Shown one piece after another: positions 40,435-49,301 of a stretch of DNA of 64,000 nt. This DNA is from Lysinibacillus sp. B2A1. Its GTDB lineage: Bacteria; Bacillota; Bacilli; Bacillales_A; Planococcaceae. The DNA is taken from positions 940,501 to 1,004,500 of the forward strand of contig CP027224.1 in assembly GCA_002973635.1 (NCBI GenBank). Direction: 5' to 3'. The position numbers and the translations under genes are program-made. Position 1 is the first letter of the stretch. Each line of letters begins with the position of its first letter. The notes under the pieces are model-generated. The model did not search any database. It was given only the letters and a program-made list of their open reading frames with translations, and had not been told where the DNA came from.

Positions 40435-40836
40435 GTGGATCGTGAGCCACGCCTATTTATAAAATCACCATCATATTTCCTGAATATTTCCAAGGTGTTA
40501 CATGAACTTGAGTTGGATGAAAGTACATCTGTGTATGTAAAGGATGGCTATTTTAGTGAGCAACCTGTTGAAGAAAAAGAAGAAGTAATCAAAGAAGTAC
40601 AAATAGATCCCTATTTACTAAAGCAACTTCAATTTTTAGAAAAGCCATTTCGACAAAAAGCGTATCAGCCATTATTAATTTGTTTAAAAGATGGCAGAAA
40701 ATTAAGCGGTTCAGCATCAGAAGTACAGATCGATTCATTGAAGCTTACTTCTTTAGAATTGAAGACACAAGAGATTATATATTTTGAGGATATTGATCAA
40801 ATATTTTGGCGAGGAAGAAAATTGCCAACCCTATGA
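40435..40836 (+). CDS. Spore coat protein, CotO-like
   Basis: The 133-residue product starts at GTG 40435 (AAAGGGAAGTGAG site; the ATG at 40411 has no site). It opens REPRLFIKSPSY, close to the start of the CotO family, and ends with an RNA/DNA-binding-like beta-rich part (LKDGRKLSGSASEVQID...YFEDIDQIFWRGRK). The neighbour cotZ-like gene and B. subtilis order (cotO near cotZ/cotY) support a coat role. An IS element begins six bases after its stop. Confidence 0.55.
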   Translation: MDREPRLFIKSPSYFLNISKVLHELELDESTSVYVKDGYFSEQPVEEKEEVIKEVQIDPYLLKQLQFLEKPFRQKAYQPLLICLKDGRKLSGSASEVQIDSLKLTSLELKTQEIIYFEDIDQIFWRGRKLPTL

Positions 40837-40841
40837 AAAAA

Positions 40842-42724
40842 GGGGCTGTCCGAAAAGTCGATGTAAATTGACTTTTCGGTACAGCCTTTTTCCATTTTTG
40901 TATACAAAAAAACCGCCCTCTTTTGTAAAATGAAGTTACCAGACCACATTCAACAGAAAGGACGATTTTTAATGAATAACCAAATGATTACTCAAGCAGA
41001 TTATAACATGCAAATGGAAATGACTCTAGAAGGAATTTCAGAGGCGGGCATCTCTCAGAAACATCCTAAACCTCTTGTGTTCCAGCCTTATACAAATCGT
41101 CAAAGTATGATGATTATTGATATCGAATCCTATATTCCTGAGCATCATGTAGCGCGTTTGGTCGATGAAATGGTGGAATCTATTCCAGATGAATTGTTAT
41201 TTTCCCATTACGTAGGTGGTGGTCGTGCCCCTTATCATCCTAAAATGTTACTGAAAGTCATTTTATATGCCTACACGCAAAAAACTTATTCTAGCCGAAG
41301 TATGAAACGAATGGTCGAAGAAAGTCTACCCGCTATGTGGTTAGCAGGCATGCAAGAACCTGACCATCGTACCATCAATGATTTCCGTGGTGTTCGTATG
41401 CCAGCCATCATAGAGGAGGTGTTTGAACAATTCCTCCTTCAACTGATGGAGCAAGAATTCATTGACCTTGAGCACATGTTTGTGGATGGTACGAAAATTG
41501 AAGCGAACGCCAATAAATATTCGTTTGTATGGGGCAAAGCGATTGCCAATCACGACCAAAAGCTACGTGATAAGATCCAATCGCTGATAAAAGATGTGCG
41601 TGCTGTGACAACCCAAGAGTTACGTGAGGACAAACTAGAAGAACAACTAGCAAAGACAGTCGAACAACTAACGGAGGAAGTGCAAGCGTTAGAAGGTCAA
41701 TATGAACAGACAACGGACAAAGAGGAAAGAAAACGACTTCGAATGGAGAAATCTAAACGCAAAAAACACATCCAAACGATTGAAACGGATTATCTGCCAA
41801 GACTAGCACGTTATGAAGCGCAAAGAGAAATTCTTGGTGAACGTGGTAGTTATTCGAAAACAGACCCGGATGCCACGTTTATGCGAATGAAAGATGATCA
41901 TATGAAAAACGGTCAATTAAAAGCTGGGTACAATGTACAAGTGGCCACACAATATCAGTTCATTATCGGATACGAGTTATTTCAACGACCAGGAGACACA
42001 CGTTGTTTCCAACCATTTATGAAACAACTACTCGAAGCGTTACCCAAAGCGCCAATACAGGTGATAGCAGACGCGGGCTATGCGAGTGAAGAAAATTACT
42101 TATTTGCGATTGGCGAAGAAAAGGAACCACTATTTGAATTACTGGCTCCGTATAACACGTATGTAAAGGAACAAACAAAAAAATATAAACAGGATATTTC
42201 GAAGGTGCAAAACTGGCCCTATCGCGAGGAAGAGGATGTCTTTATTTGTCCGAACAATCGGAAGGTGATATTTAAACGCTATAGTCAACGAAAAAATACC
42301 GGAGGATACGAACAAGACTACAAAATTTATGAATGTGAGGATTGTACAGATTGTCCGTTGAAAGCGCTTTGTACAAAAGCAAAAGGCAATCGTCAAGTCC
42401 ACTTGAATCCGGTCTATGAAGAAATGAAAGCAAAGGCACGAGCAGCCCTTGATGACGAACAAAAAGCAGCCCTTTATGCGAAGCGCAAAGTGGATGTCGA
42501 AACTGTGTTCGGTGACATCAAGGGCAATCGGTCGTTTACGCGATTTTTATTGCGTGGGCTAACTAAGGTCCGAACAGAATTTGGACTCGTAGCAATCGCC
42601 CATAACCTACTTAAGGTAGCTGGCATCCGCCTCGCTAATTTAAGCCAAAAGGAAAAAGGTCGATTTGGAAAACTACTCGTTTTCCAAATCGACCTTTTTA
42701 TTTAGGGACTTTTAGGACAGCCCC
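40842..42724 (+). mobile_element. IS1182-family insertion sequence
   Basis: The 1883-bp element is bounded by inverted repeats GGGGCTGTCCGAAAAGTC (40842-40859) and its complement GACTTTTAGGACAGCCCC (42707-42724), 17 of 18 identical. Flanks are A-run and T-run, so a target duplication cannot be told apart. One intact transposase. Just inside the left end is a hairpin with T tract (to about 40893). Near the right end another, 42659-42700, overlaps the last transposase codons, so both ends carry terminators. Confidence 0.93.
40972..42705 (+). CDS. IS1182-family DDE transposase
   Basis: The product has 577 residues from ATG 40972 behind AAAGGA (the frame runs on to 40930 without a site). Motifs: the N-terminal VGGGRAPYHPKMLLKVILYAY; first Asp in MFVDGTKIEANANKY; second Asp in VIADAGYASEENY; a Cys-rich insert CEDCTDCPLKALC; and the Glu region VETVFGDIKGN. 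Apparently intact. The last codons form one arm of a terminator hairpin. Confidence 0.95.
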   Translation: MNNQMITQADYNMQMEMTLEGISEAGISQKHPKPLVFQPYTNRQSMMIIDIESYIPEHHVARLVDEMVESIPDELLFSHYVGGGRAPYHPKMLLKVILYAYTQKTYSSRSMKRMVEESLPAMWLAGMQEPDHRTINDFRGVRMPAIIEEVFEQFLLQLMEQEFIDLEHMFVDGTKIEANANKYSFVWGKAIANHDQKLRDKIQSLIKDVRAVTTQELREDKLEEQLAKTVEQLTEEVQALEGQYEQTTDKEERKRLRMEKSKRKKHIQTIETDYLPRLARYEAQREILGERGSYSKTDPDATFMRMKDDHMKNGQLKAGYNVQVATQYQFIIGYELFQRPGDTRCFQPFMKQLLEALPKAPIQVIADAGYASEENYLFAIGEEKEPLFELLAPYNTYVKEQTKKYKQDISKVQNWPYREEEDVFICPNNRKVIFKRYSQRKNTGGYEQDYKIYECEDCTDCPLKALCTKAKGNRQVHLNPVYEEMKAKARAALDDEQKAALYAKRKVDVETVFGDIKGNRSFTRFLLRGLTKVRTEFGLVAIAHNLLKVAGIRLANLSQKEKGRFGKLLVFQIDLFI

Positions 42725-42759
42725 TTTTTTTATGTGTAGTGTGTCAAAGGAGAAAAGAT

Positions 42760-43284
42760 TTAGTCACATATCCCTAAGTCAACATCGGCAATACATTGTA
42801 CTGCGCAGAAGCAAGATAAATCTACAGTGATACAGCTCTCAGTAGAATTCCAATCATCTACTTTACAGATTTTTTTCATGTTGACACAGCAACCATCGCG
42901 GCTTAATAAATCTACTGTAGTTTCGCTAGAGTCAAAGGAACATAAAGGCTCTAACACACGTAAAGTAGCACAGCACTCATCAAACATATCTTCTACACGG
43001 AAGAAGACAGATGTACAAATACATGGATCTGCTGTTGGAGAATTAAAGAATGCTTTAAATGGAGTACCATCTTTTGTGATTAACATAAATACACGTGTAT
43101 CTGCGTGAGAACGTGCAGGACTTACAATGCCTCCAAGTGGTTCTAAGAAGCAGTTAGCTGTACATGGTTGACACTCTTCTCTCACCGCTTGATTTTGAAT
43201 ATCTAATATAGCGCGAACTACGTCACAAACGCAGCCTGCTGATTGGATTGGTCCAATAGGATTTGTTGGCTTACCACAACCCAT
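42760..43284 (-). CDS. cotZ: Spore coat protein CotZ/CotY/ExsY family
   Basis: The 174-residue Cys-rich protein (about 22 Cys) starts behind AGGAGGTGACAAT. The N-terminal CVCDVVRAILDIQNQAV, PARSHADTRVFMLITKDGTPF and the Cys-rich C-terminus are typical of CotZ/CotY/ExsY, which form the disulfide-linked outer crust/exosporium. Convergent with the cotO-like gene, with the IS between them. Confidence 0.92.
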   Translation of the reverse strand: MGCGKPTNPIGPIQSAGCVCDVVRAILDIQNQAVREECQPCTANCFLEPLGGIVSPARSHADTRVFMLITKDGTPFKAFFNSPTADPCICTSVFFRVEDMFDECCATLRVLEPLCSFDSSETTVDLLSRDGCCVNMKKICKVDDWNSTESCITVDLSCFCAVQCIADVDLGICD

Positions 43285-43417
43285 ATTGTCACCTCCTTTC
43301 CTCGTTACTACTTCTACAATATGTCCTTATGAAAAATGGACTCGGGCTTTTGTATGCATCGGCAAATGAATAGTTTTTTTATGTATGGAGAAACTTTAAG
43401 CAAAAGGAGGGAGAGAC

Positions 43418-43819
43418 TTGAAGCTACTCGGATTAATGTTACCTCTATTTGTCAGTTTGTCATTATTAAGTGGTTGTGGTGAAAAAGAAAAATTCGTTAT
43501 CTACGGTTCGTCAGAAAACGAAAAAGATGTTGAATCCATTTTAAAAGAAGACTATGTGGACAAAACAACGGTTATTCAATATGACGATAGTATGCTTGTA
43601 GCGGTTCAAATTAAACCATGGGAAAAGTGGAGAAAGACTAAATTAGAGGAAAAATTACAAAAGAAATTTGATGAGAAATATCCAAATAAAGAAGTTTTTG
43701 TTTCAGCTGATTATAAAATTTATTATGAAGCCAATAAAATAAAAAAGGACAAAGTTGAAAATAATATACTTAACGATAAAATCACTGAACTGATAAAACT
43801 TGCGAAGGAGGAGACATAA
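43418..43819 (+). CDS. Sporulation lipoprotein (YhcN/YlaJ-like) of the spoVA operon
   Basis: The 133-residue protein starts at TTG 43418 behind AAAGGAGGG. It has a lipoprotein signal with lipobox LLSGC and a short alpha/beta domain (CEKEK...YGSSENEKDVESILK). It ends directly before spoVAC (TAA-GTG). In spoVA2mob-type operons a YhcN/YlaJ-like lipoprotein precedes spoVAC, so it is probably part of the spore DPA-channel complex. Confidence 0.7.
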   Translation: MKLLGLMLPLFVSLSLLSGCGEKEKFVIYGSSENEKDVESILKEDYVDKTTVIQYDDSMLVAVQIKPWEKWRKTKLEEKLQKKFDEKYPNKEVFVSADYKIYYEANKIKKDKVENNILNDKITELIKLAKEET

Positions 43820-44275
43820 GTGGAAAAAGAGCAATATAAGCAACTCGAACAAAATGTTACACCAAAGCCCCCTATTTTAAAGAATGTTGCAAAGGCATTT
43901 TTTGTTGGTGGCCTAATTTGTACGATTGGACAAGCTGTGTCACTGTTTTACATCATTTTCTTTAATTTCACGGAAGCAACAGCAGGAAATCCAACAGTTG
44001 CTACAATGGTCTTTTTTGCCATGATTTTAACAGGCTTTGGCTTATATAAAAGAATTGGTCAATTTGCTGGTGCAGGTTCAGCTGTGCCTGTCACAGGTTT
44101 TGGTAATGCTGTTATTTCAGCAGCAATTGAGCATCGATCAGAAGGATTAGTACTTGGTGTTGGTGGGAATTTATTTAAATTAGCTGGATCTGTCGTGTTA
44201 TTTGGTGTAGTATCTGCCTTTTTTGTTGCACTTATTAAATATATTTTAGTGACGATAGGAGTGGTTTCATGGTAA
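43820..44275 (+). CDS. spoVAC: Stage V sporulation protein AC
   Basis: SpoVAC is a spore inner-membrane channel protein for dipicolinic acid (DPA). The 151-residue product starts at GTG 43820, directly after the lipoprotein stop, with GAAGGAGGA upstream. It shows KNVAKAFFVGGLICTIGQ and GAGSAVPVTGFGNAVISAAIEH, both signatures, with about four membrane segments. Its end overlaps the spoVAD start. Confidence 0.93.
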   Translation: MEKEQYKQLEQNVTPKPPILKNVAKAFFVGGLICTIGQAVSLFYIIFFNFTEATAGNPTVATMVFFAMILTGFGLYKRIGQFAGAGSAVPVTGFGNAVISAAIEHRSEGLVLGVGGNLFKLAGSVVLFGVVSAFFVALIKYILVTIGVVSW

Positions 44276-45263
44276 TTATTTTTCAGTCGAAGCCATCCTT
44301 AATAGCAGGTGGTGTAGTAGCAGGCCCACTTGAGAATCGAAGCATATTTAGCCAATATTTTGATGCAATTTATGATGACGAGCGATGGCAAATGAAGACT
44401 AATGAACAGGGACATCGGAAAATGGTGGAGGAGGCCTGTGAATTTGCCATAAAAAAAGCAGGGGTGCATAATCCTGATATTGATTATTTAATGGGGGGGA
44501 TTTAGTCAATCAAATGACACCAACCAATTTTGCTGCTAGAGATTTAGCCATCCCCTTTATTGGATTATTTTCTGCATGTGCAACCTCCATTTCTTCAGTT
44601 ATTGTAGCGAGTCTTTTAACAGAGGTTGGTGCTGCCAATTTATCATTAGCTGGTGCATCGAGTCAGCATAATGCTATAGAGAGGCAATTCCGTTATCCGG
44701 TTAATTATGGCTCGCAAAAGCCCCAAACCGCACAATGGACAGTAACAGCTGCTGGATATGCCTTGATTGGTAAACATCGTGAGGAGTACCCTTCGATAGA
44801 GGCAGCAACTGTCGGAAAATCTATTGATTATGGTATGGACGATCCCTTTCATATGGGTGCTGCAATGGCGCCAGCTGCTTTTCAAACGATACAATCTCAT
44901 TTAGAGCAGCGAAATCAAAAGATATACAATTATGATTTAATTTTAACAGGTGACCTAGGTCAGCTTGGCTTGAAACTTCTAAAGGGAATGCTTGTAGATA
45001 GTGGCATAAAAAATGAAGAGCTAACAATTTTACGTGATGCAGGTGCGGAGTTTTATGGACAGGATGAATCATTCCAATCTGGTGCAAGTGGTGCAGGCTG
45101 TTCGGCAGCTATTTTCTTTAGTTATGTTATCCAGCAAATGCGAGCAGGGACCTATAAGCGAGTGCTTCTTGTCGCAACGGGGGCATTACTATCGCCTCTT
45201 TCATTTCAGCAAGGTGAAACAATTCCGTGTACGGCACATGCAGTTGAAATTACAATGAAATGA
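44269..45263 (+). pseudogene. spoVAD: Stage V sporulation protein AD, frameshifted at a G run
   Basis: SpoVAD is a thiolase-fold DPA-binding protein. The first part (44269-44505, through DIDYLMGGI) and second part (from TPTNFAARDLAIPF) belong to one family protein of about 331 residues. The junction is the run of seven G at 44493-44499: adding one G gives LMGGDLVNQMTPTNFA, the expected sequence. Start ATG 44269 behind AGGAGTGG. Both halves are otherwise well conserved. It may be a real mutation, slippage-controlled, or a sequencing error. Confidence 0.9.
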
Positions 45264-45273
45264 GGCAAAAATT

Positions 45274-45639
45274 ATGGTAATGACATTTGTGTTTGCATTT
45301 ATTGTCGGAGGTATTATTTGTGCTATCGGTCAATTAATGATGGATGTTGGTAAATTAACACCAGCTCATACATTAAGTACGTTAGTTGTAGTGGGTGCCA
45401 TACTAGACGGTATGGGATTGTATGAACCCATTATTGATTTTGCAGGAGCTGGAGCAACTGTGCCAATTACATCCTTTGGAAACTCGTTAACACATGGTGC
45501 AATTGCAGAGGCAGAAAAACATGGGCTTGTAGGTGTATTAACGGGTATGTTTGAAGTGACAAGCTCAGGTATCAGTGCAGCAATAATCTTTGGCTTTATT
45601 GGAGCATTAATCTTTAAACCAAAAGGAAATATCGATTAG
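45274..45639 (+). CDS. spoVAE: Stage V sporulation protein AE (SpoVAEb)
   Basis: The 121-residue membrane protein has [18 protein letters not shown] and [20 protein letters not shown], matching SpoVAEb; it resembles SpoVAC in fold. It is a component of the SpoVA DPA channel. Eleven bases after spoVAD, with a GAGG site. The operon lacks spoVAA, spoVAB, spoVAEa and spoVAF within the window, which is like the mobile spoVA2 type. Confidence 0.92.
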   Translation: MVMTFVFAFIVGGIICAIGQLMMDVGKLTPAHTLSTLVVVGAILDGMGLYEPIIDFAGAGATVPITSFGNSLTHGAIAEAEKHGLVGVLTGMFEVTSSGISAAIIFGFIGALIFKPKGNID

Positions 45640-45645
45640 ACGAAT

Positions 45646-45697
45646 AACCCTCCCACTTCTACACCGAAAACATATTATAGGTTGTAGAAGGGAGGGT
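45646..45697 (+). promoter_or_regulatory. Hairpin that holds the yjcZ ribosome-binding site, with an internal SigK/SigE-like -10
   Basis: AACCCTCCC-AC-TTCTACACC pairs with GGTTGTAGAAGGGAGGGTT. It can act as the spoVA terminator (followed by GCTTTT). Its right arm contains GGGAGGG, the ribosome-binding site of the next gene. The loop holds CATATTATA (45671-45679), matching the mother-cell -10 pattern CATA-N3-TA. A transcript started there would lack the left arm. Confidence 0.6.
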
Positions 45698-45704
45698 TGC
45701 TTTT

Positions 45705-45896
45705 ATGGGATATCAAGGCTGGTGCGCTCAACCGTATGGAGGGAATGTTGGTAGCTGGAACAATAATTATTGCGGAGGCAATGACTATGGTGGCTATTGT
45801 TATGGAGGCTATAGCGGTGGCAATAGTTCAACATTTGTGCTAATTGTTGTTCTTTTCATTCTTTTAATTATCGTAGGCGCTACTTTTGTAAATTAA
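45705..45896 (+). CDS. YjcZ family sporulation protein
   Basis: The 63-residue protein has a Gly/Tyr/Asn-rich head with four Cys (CGGNDYGGYCYGGYSGG) and a C-terminal membrane segment SSTFVLIVVLFILLIIVGATF. This is the YjcZ/YczM type of small spore protein. In B. subtilis yjcZ is next to spoVIF, as here. Confidence 0.8.
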   Translation: MGYQGWCAQPYGGNVGSWNNNYCGGNDYGGYCYGGYSGGNSSTFVLIVVLFILLIIVGATFVN

Positions 45897-46029
45897 TGTG
45901 ACATTAGATAAAGGGCTTTAACTTTTCTTTGGAGTAACCTTTCTAAAACAAGTTAAAGCCTTCACTAGTTGTTTTGACATGCATACAATAGTGAGGATTA
46001 AACAGAATTGTAATGATAGGAGGGGAAAC

Positions 46030-46278
46030 ATGAATCGCTCGTTCTTTAATTCAATTGAACAAAAAACAGGAGTATCGATGGAGGAAATCTTCGCATTAGC
46101 AAATGCTATTCAACATGCAGATTTTACAAGCGAAAAACAAGTAAGAAAAATCGTACGACGTGTAGCTAAGGTGTCCAATAGACAAATAACTCAAGAGCTT
46201 GAGGATAAATTAGTACAATCTATTATTCAAGATGGAGCTTCACTAGATTTAGATAAAATTACTAGAATGATGAAATAG
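46030..46278 (+). CDS. spoVIF: Stage VI sporulation protein F
   Basis: SpoVIF is needed for GerR-dependent coat assembly. The product has 82 residues from ATG 46030 behind AGGAGGGG (frame open 51 bases further without a site). The pattern FFNSIEQKTGVSMEEIFALANAIQ (here FFNSIEQKTGVSMEE, then IFALANAIQ) and KQVRKIVRRVAKVSNR are family features. It lies between the yjcZ-like gene and yjcF. Confidence 0.85.
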   Translation: MNRSFFNSIEQKTGVSMEEIFALANAIQHADFTSEKQVRKIVRRVAKVSNRQITQELEDKLVQSIIQDGASLDLDKITRMMK

Positions 46279-46388
46279 TATGAATTTACTATTATGCAAG
46301 GAACTATGTCAAATAAGACAACATAAAGATTGGTTAAATGGATGTTCATTTATAAATCAATCTTTTAAACAGTGTAGAAAAATAAAAA

Positions 46389-46427
46389 GGGTGTTACGAT
46401 ATGCCACAGCATTATCGTAACACCTAT
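46389..46427. terminator. Terminator between spoVIF and yjcF
   Basis: GGTGTTACGATA and TATCGTAACACC arms with TATTTG after on the plus strand and CCTTTTTATT on the minus strand. Confidence 0.85.
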
Positions 46428-46430
46428 TTG

Positions 46431-46859
46431 TTAAATCTCTTTTTCCATGGCACGATGCGGAATGCCGGCATCCATAAATTCAGGTGAAGTGACTGTGTAG
46501 CCAAGCTTCTCATAAAAAGGAATGGCATAGCTTTGGGCATGGAGCTTTAGTTTTTGCTTATTCATTGAAATGGCGTGTTTCTCCATTTCCTTCATAATTA
46601 AAGCACCAAGTTTTTTTCCACGTTGGTCTTGTAAAATGCAAACACGTTCTATTTTCACAGCATCATTTTCGATATTGCGTAAACGTGCAGCACCAACAGG
46701 ATTGTCGTCATCATACATAATGAAATGCGTTGCGGTTGCATCCTCTGCATCACATTCAAGATGAAGCGGAACACCTTGTTCTTCTACAAAAACTTTTTTG
46801 CGGACTGTAAACGCATCATCATGTTCTTTCTGTGTTTCCACTATCTTAACGTTGTACAA
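46431..46859 (-). CDS. yjcF: GNAT family N-acetyltransferase (YjcF)
   Basis: The 142-residue product shows the GNAT fold with RKKVFVEEQGVP, VGAARLR and the acetyl-CoA loop RGKKLGALIMKEME. Length and order (yjcF-yjcG-yjcH) match B. subtilis. The acceptor is unknown. Start ATG 46859 lies three bases after the yjcG stop, so the two are translated from one mRNA. Confidence 0.88.
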   Translation of the reverse strand: MYNVKIVETQKEHDDAFTVRKKVFVEEQGVPLHLECDAEDATATHFIMYDDDNPVGAARLRNIENDAVKIERVCILQDQRGKKLGALIMKEMEKHAISMNKQKLKLHAQSYAIPFYEKLGYTVTSPEFMDAGIPHRAMEKEI

Positions 46860-46862
46860 AAC

Positions 46863-47378
46863 TTACTCAGCTCCAGTCAATCGGAATGTTTCATAAGTTG
46901 TCCATGAACCGTCCTCTAATTGGTATAGTAGATGAATGCGATCAATCGTATCTTTTTCATCAACGCCCGTCATACGTAATTGTCCAAAAATATCATCATG
47001 CTCAGAGTCCGTCATTTTTTGTGCAATCGTAATATGTGGCACAAAGACATGCTTTGGTTCACCAAATGGTACTTTTTCTTGTATAGCTTGGTTGAATGCT
47101 ACTAATTGTTCAGTTGGTTCAATGCGGAAATAAATTGCATTGGTTGTTGGGAAAAACGAACTTATGCGTGATGCATGAATAGTTAAAGGCGCATAATTGG
47201 CAGTAAGCTCATCTAATTGCTTTACGATGGATTGAATATCTTCTTCCGTAGCATCAAAGCTGTCTTTTAATGTCATATGCGGAGTAATTTGCGCATAATG
47301 AGGATCGTAACGTTTGCGATAAGTGTTCGCTAAATCTTGCAATTTTTTTGATGGAAATGCCACAATACCGTACTTCAT
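46863..47378 (-). CDS. yjcG: 2H phosphoesterase / 2'-5' RNA ligase-like protein (YjcG)
   Basis: The 171-residue product has the two HxT/S motifs of the 2H superfamily: HMTLKD near residue 34 and HITIAQ near 115. B. subtilis YjcG has this structure; the substrate is not established. It is preceded by GGAGG and followed at once by yjcF. Confidence 0.9.
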   Translation of the reverse strand: MKYGIVAFPSKKLQDLANTYRKRYDPHYAQITPHMTLKDSFDATEEDIQSIVKQLDELTANYAPLTIHASRISSFFPTTNAIYFRIEPTEQLVAFNQAIQEKVPFGEPKHVFVPHITIAQKMTDSEHDDIFGQLRMTGVDEKDTIDRIHLLYQLEDGSWTTYETFRLTGAE

Positions 47379-47461
47379 AGTCCATTACCTCCCGAAAATA
47401 AACAATTTTTCTATTTAAGTATAACAGAAATTTACCTTTTCGTAATTTGAATCGCCTAAGA

Positions 47462-48181
47462 TTAATTGAAATTTTCTATCAATGCCCGTCTTAAATCAGG
47501 CTTCCAATATTTCCACGTATGATTGCCGTCAAATTCATCATAAAATGTAGAAAATCCTTTGCTAAGCATGAGGTTATGCAGTTGACGATTAGGTGTTAAA
47601 AAATCTTTTATAGTTTTGTCCATCGTGACTACCTTATCTTCACCCTTGCCAACAATGTGATAGATAGAAATTGCCCCTGGATCTTTAAAATTCTCTACAG
47701 CCTTAAGAACATCCTCATCTACATAGGGGGATTGCATGATGACCTTACCAAAAATACTTGGGTATTTTAATGCGGCCATTAAGGAAGCGGTTGCAGCCAT
47801 CGAATCACCAATTACTGCACGACTCATTCCCATCTGGTAGGTTGCATATTCAGCATCTAAATATGGCACAAGCTCATGGGCTAAAAAACGCAGATAGGGT
47901 TCGTGCTGTTCTCCACTAGGAATATATTTGTGGCGTCGATCCTTAATATCCTTATAAGGAACGAATGCAATTATTAAATTTTCGATTTCATAGTCATCAA
48001 TCAGCTCATCAGCAAGTTTTGTAATACCCCCAAGCTGGAAGTAATCCCTGCCGTCAGATGCAATCAAAATGTTATATTTATATAGTGGAGAGTAATTAGC
48101 AGGAACATAAATATAAAGCTGTAATTCCTCCTGTAATGCTTCACTATAGAACTTTAAATCCTGTACAGTTCCCTTATCCAA
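47462..48181 (-). CDS. yjcH: Esterase family alpha/beta hydrolase (YjcH)
   Basis: The product has 239 residues if started at TTG 48181, eight bases after AGAAGGAG; the frame runs ten codons further. The nucleophile is in VIGDSMAATASL, and the C-terminal His in FDGNHTWKYWKPDL, the esterase D/Fes-like layout. B. subtilis yjcH is of equal length and place. Substrate unknown. Confidence 0.85.
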   Translation of the reverse strand: MDKGTVQDLKFYSEALQEELQLYIYVPANYSPLYKYNILIASDGRDYFQLGGITKLADELIDDYEIENLIIAFVPYKDIKDRRHKYIPSGEQHEPYLRFLAHELVPYLDAEYATYQMGMSRAVIGDSMAATASLMAALKYPSIFGKVIMQSPYVDEDVLKAVENFKDPGAISIYHIVGKGEDKVVTMDKTIKDFLTPNRQLHNLMLSKGFSTFYDEFDGNHTWKYWKPDLRRALIENFN

Positions 48182-48293
48182 TGGTGACACTCCTTCTTGT
48201 GTTTGTAACAAAATTGTACCATATTACCAAAGTAAAGGTATAATAGGTTGGGCTAGACTTATACTAGCAATAAAAACGAAATGAGGGTTAGTT

Positions 48294-48875
48294 ATGCATG
48301 ATAAAAGTAGTCGAATACACTCTGATGAAGTAGCAAAGGCAGCTCAAGCTGCACTCATTCGTCGCGGTGTAACACTGGAGGATATTGCAGAGATCGTTTA
48401 TGAAATGCAAAAAACCTATAATGAAGGCTTAACATTGGAGCATTGCGTTCATTCTGTTGAGCGAGTTTTACGTAAGCGCGAAGTTCAACACGCTTTATTA
48501 GTAGGCATTGAATTAGATGAACTTGCTGAGAAAAAATTACTATCAGCACCTTTACAGCAAATAATTGAATCTGATGAAGGATTATTTGGTGTAGATGAAA
48601 CAATCGCACTCGGATCTGTTTTTACATATGGTAGCATAGCAGTAACAACTTTTGGACACCTAGACAAGCAAAAAATTGGTATTATAAAAAAACTCGATAC
48701 GGATCCTGGGCATCATGTCAATACGTTTTTAGATGATTTGGTTGGTAGCATCGCAGCATCTGCCGCCTCACGTATTGCACATCGTATGCGCGATTTGGAA
48801 GAAGAGGGCGAGACATTTGCAGATATTGAACCACAAGAGCTAGGGCCAAAAACAAAATCACATAATGAGATTTAA
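48294..48875 (+). CDS. Phosphatidylglycerophosphatase A family protein (YutG-like)
   Basis: The 193-residue protein has a PgpA-like domain without the membrane helices of E. coli PgpA: RGVTLEDIAEIVYEMQ, GVDETIALGSVFTYGSIAVT, and DTDPGHHVNTFLDDLVGSIAASAASRIAHR (in pieces). The acidic and His residues fit a Mg-dependent phosphatase. Firmicute YutG-type proteins are of this soluble form. Start ATG 48294 behind AAATGAGGG. A single-gene unit between yjcH and a terminator. Confidence 0.82.
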   Translation: MHDKSSRIHSDEVAKAAQAALIRRGVTLEDIAEIVYEMQKTYNEGLTLEHCVHSVERVLRKREVQHALLVGIELDELAEKKLLSAPLQQIIESDEGLFGVDETIALGSVFTYGSIAVTTFGHLDKQKIGIIKKLDTDPGHHVNTFLDDLVGSIAASAASRIAHRMRDLEEEGETFADIEPQELGPKTKSHNEI

Positions 48876-48898
48876 AATAGTGTTTATGAAATAATAAT

Positions 48899-48936
48899 GA
48901 GCCTCCTCAAATTTAAATTGAAGAGGCTCTGTTTTA
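48899..48936 (+). terminator. Terminator of the PgpA-like gene
   Basis: GAGCCTC-C-TC and GA-A-GAGGCTC arms followed by TGTTTTAG. Confidence 0.8.
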
Positions 48937-49014
48937 GTATGGTTAAAATTTTACTTTGTATGTTTATGTAAAGTGACAAAAAAAGTTGTATAAAGAATGA
49001 AACCATTCAATAAA

Positions 49015-49143
49015 GAGGGCACTGAAAAACTTAAGAATTATTAAAAATTATAGTAACTAATTATGATTTTTTCAATTCTATTGAGTATTAAAAGTTGATT
49101 TATACCAATGTTTTTGGTGTAAATCGACTTTTTTAGTACCCTT
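49015..49143. mobile_element. MITE-like element with 9-bp target duplication
   Basis: The 129-bp element has inverted ends: GAGGGCACTGAAAAACTT at the left, and at the right the complement AAGGGTACTAAAAAAGTC (13 of 18 identical). It is flanked on both sides by TTCAATAAA (49006-49014 and 49144-49152). Near the right end is a hairpin AAAGTTGATTTATACC/GGTGTAAATCGACTTTT with a T tract, similar in layout to the left end of the IS1182-type element at 40842. It contains no gene. It fits a non-autonomous relative of an IS. Confidence 0.72.
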
Positions 49144-49301
49144 TTCAATAAACGGGGCATTTTTTTAGAAAGAGAACGAATTGGTAGAGGTAGAAAATTG
49201 TCGAATAAAATGGAACCATTTTACAGATCATTCGTAATATTAGATAGTAGAATTATCAGTAAAATAGTTGGTTCACAAATATATAAGAGGAGGGGTATAT
49301 A

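Noticed and set aside
44514..45263. Second half of spoVAD as an independent gene
   Set aside because: Its start has no ribosome-binding site, and the sequence continues the SpoVAD family alignment from the first half with one missing G.
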